This document shows positions 62,413 through 64,000 of a stretch of DNA of 64,000 nucleotides, piece by piece. The DNA is from Clostridia bacterium (GTDB lineage: Bacteria; Bacillota; Clostridia; Oscillospirales; Acutalibacteraceae). The stretch lies in the NCBI GenBank assembly GCA_017441385.1, contig JAFRXY010000074.1:1-64000 (forward strand), read 5' to 3'. The position numbers were made by a program, and so were the translations under genes. Under the pieces are notes generated by a model, which was given only the letters and a program-made list of their open reading frames with translations, did not search any database and was not told the DNA's origin. The stretch's first letter is position 1. The number at the start of each line of letters is the position of its first letter.

Positions 62413-62551
62413 ACATTGGATTTATTATATACCAAAAGATTTCGTATGTCAATGAGAATATTCAACATCTTATATAATATCTGATTGGATGTTGCAATTT
62501 TCCTATATACAATTCCTATATCATTACTGATTTGAGGTTGAGTTTATATAA

Positions 62552-63616
62552 ATGGCAAATTTCAAAACAAACAGCGATAAATACAAAAAAATATTCTGGG
62601 CGATATGTTCACCTATGCTGGCTGTGCTGACGGTATGGCTGTTGCTGAAGCAGAATCAGGACGTGTCAATGAGAGATATTGCACACACCGCTGCCGGAGC
62701 GGATAAGCTCTGGCTGTCATTGGCGGCGGTCAGTTCAGTTTTATTTATTTTTTTTGAAGCCTTTGCTATCAAATCGATTCTTAAAGGAGCCGGCTTCAGT
62801 CCCAAATTCAAAAACAGTCTGATCTACGGTACGGCGGATATTTATTTTTCCGCTATTACCCCTTCCGCCACCGGAGGTCAGCCCGCCAGCGCCTATTTCA
62901 TGATAAAAGACGGCATCCCCGGGGGGGTCTGCACGGCTGTGCTGATGCTTAATCTGATGATGTATACCCTGTCAATCGTCGCTCTGGGTATCACTTCGAT
63001 TGTCATTTCGCCCAGCACCTTCACGGAGTTCAATGTTCCGTCCAAACTGCTGATCTGGGCTGGCACCGCCGCTCAGATTGCGCTTGCGGTCTTTTTCATG
63101 ACCGTCCTGAAAAAAGGCGATTTTATCTTTGATATTCTTGAAAGAATGATCGCTTTTTTGGGCAGAAAAAAAATACTCAAAAATATTCCCAAGAAAACCG
63201 GCAAGCTGCACAAAGCCAAGCGTGATTATTCATCCTGTTCAATGATGTTCTCTGGAAATTACCCCCTTCTGTTGAAGGCTTTTCTCTGGAATCTTCTTCA
63301 AAGATTTTCACAGATTGTTGTGCCGTCCCTGCTGTTTATCTCCATGGGCGGCAATCCGTTGGACAGCGTCAGGCTGTTTTCAAAGCAATGCCTGATCACG
63401 ATCGGCTATAACTTTGTTCCCCTGCCGGGAGCCATGGGGGTTGCCGATTATCTTATGCTCAACGGCTTTTCCGAATTAATGGAGCATGATATGGCTTTTC
63501 ACCTAGAAATGCTGAGCAGAGGAATGACCTTTTACATTTGCGTTTCTTTCAGCGGACTGATTGCATTTGCAGGCTATCTGGTAAGAAGGAGAAATAAACG
63601 ACATGAAAAAAATTAA
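62552..63616 (+). CDS. Flippase-like / lysylphosphatidylglycerol synthase TM-region protein
   Basis: 354 aa with about eight membrane helices (UPF0104 / TIGR00374 family). Landmarks are the FSAITPSATGGQPASAYFM motif and VPLPGAMGVADYLMLNGF. It lacks the soluble synthase domain of MprF, so a lipid-flipping or export role is the common guess. It is divergent from pssA and overlaps a PAP2-like gene by 14 bp, so a link to phospholipid metabolism is likely. Confidence 0.85.
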   Translation: MANFKTNSDKYKKIFWAICSPMLAVLTVWLLLKQNQDVSMRDIAHTAAGADKLWLSLAAVSSVLFIFFEAFAIKSILKGAGFSPKFKNSLIYGTADIYFSAITPSATGGQPASAYFMIKDGIPGGVCTAVLMLNLMMYTLSIVALGITSIVISPSTFTEFNVPSKLLIWAGTAAQIALAVFFMTVLKKGDFIFDILERMIAFLGRKKILKNIPKKTGKLHKAKRDYSSCSMMFSGNYPLLLKAFLWNLLQRFSQIVVPSLLFISMGGNPLDSVRLFSKQCLITIGYNFVPLPGAMGVADYLMLNGFSELMEHDMAFHLEMLSRGMTFYICVSFSGLIAFAGYLVRRRNKRHEKN

Positions 63617-64000
63617 AGAATTTTTGCTTTCACTGATTCCTATATACGGATGGACTGCCATGCTGGCTATTGTTTTGCTGAATATGGTGGTATATTACGG
63701 AACCAAGTTTATCACTGATTCCATGTACCATCACGACATCGCCACGAATCTGGATAAGAAAATTCCTTTTATTCCTTTTTTCATCTTTGTCTATCTCGCC
63801 GTTGCGTATGCTCAATGGTTTTTTGGCTATTATACCGCCGCAAAGGAGGAAAAAAAGACCGTCCTGTATATATTCGGTGCTGAAATCATTGCCAAGCTGA
63901 TTTGCATGGTTATTTTTCTTGCATTTCCTACCACAATGGTCAGGGCTGAGATTACGGGGACGGATTTATTCAGCAGGATCGTTGCCATGGTGTATGTATC
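63603..64000 (+). CDS. PAP2-like phosphatase family protein, N-terminal part (runs off the window)
   Basis: 132 residues are visible. They contain three or four hydrophobic segments and the LDKKIPFIPFFIFVYLAVAY stretch often seen before the active site of PAP2-family membrane phosphatases; the catalytic motifs would lie beyond the window edge, so the assignment is provisional. ATG 63603 overlaps the end of the flippase-like gene, indicating an operon. Confidence 0.6.
   Translation, partial: MKKIKEFLLSLIPIYGWTAMLAIVLLNMVVYYGTKFITDSMYHHDIATNLDKKIPFIPFFIFVYLAVAYAQWFFGYYTAAKEEKKTVLYIFGAEIIAKLICMVIFLAFPTTMVRAEITGTDLFSRIVAMVYV

Overview
The window looks like a chromosomal stretch of a strictly anaerobic, low-to-mid GC Gram-positive bacterium of the class Clostridia, most plausibly a Ruminococcaceae/Oscillospiraceae-type gut or rumen organism. 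The lineage call is an inference. It rests on type III glutamine synthetase, an Amt transporter fused to a P-II domain, rubredoxin-first (reverse) rubrerythrin, a SufC-SufB pair without SufD/S/U, a DUF1385-prmC pair, a SAM-I riboswitch, AGGAGG ribosome sites with frequent TTG/GTG starts, and textbook TTGACA-17-TATAAT promoters.

Layout. 1-3228: end of a membrane protein, then an ECF sigma factor, its zinc-finger anti-sigma partner and mutY in one tight operon. 3229-4454: mobile-element debris and the feo promoter, which carries three 16-bp palindromic boxes. 4455-7491: feoA-feoA-feoB plus a Cys-rich FeoB partner (ferrous iron uptake). 7492-13592: an accessory graveyard holding a frameshifted IS transposase, a phage terminase fragment interrupted by a hairpin element, an AAA/DUF4143 ATPase with its own promoter and terminator, a portal protein fragment, and a decayed type 1 BREX locus (pglX, brxC and brxA remnants). 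13593-24178: nitrogen assimilation, with gltB-gltD on the minus strand divergent from glnN and amt-glnB on the plus strand; glnN and amt each have a terminator-bearing leader.

24179-26556: a group II intron fragment, then a short minus-strand cassette (34-aa precursor-like peptide, PqqD-type recognition protein, nucleotidyltransferase) that looks like a minimal RiPP-type locus, followed by an IS5-like MITE. 26557-35458: birA, a small conserved gene, tcdA, a beta-lactamase-fold protein without its catalytic serine, an LD-carboxypeptidase, metK (behind a SAM-I riboswitch but with two in-frame TAA codons), sufB-sufC and a purine permease. 35645-43251: Asp-rich-loop lipoprotein, response regulator, histidine kinase, DUF1385, prmC, recA, recX.

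44014-54094: a long housekeeping run, nusB, tsaD-like paralog, xseA, xseB, ispA, DUF212, dxs, tlyA, NAD kinase, argR, recN, combining isoprenoid synthesis with DNA repair and a regulator. 54231-57623: a 1130-aa protein with a degenerate STAND-like N-terminus and a GGDEF domain. 57823-64000: reverse rubrerythrin, then an envelope group (lipoprotein, LiaF-like, YwaF-like, DUF4003, pssA, flippase-like and PAP2-like genes).

Cutting across the whole window are clusters of imperfect 7-bp repeats between or inside genes, all with different units but the same period. No rRNA, tRNA or CRISPR array was recognised.
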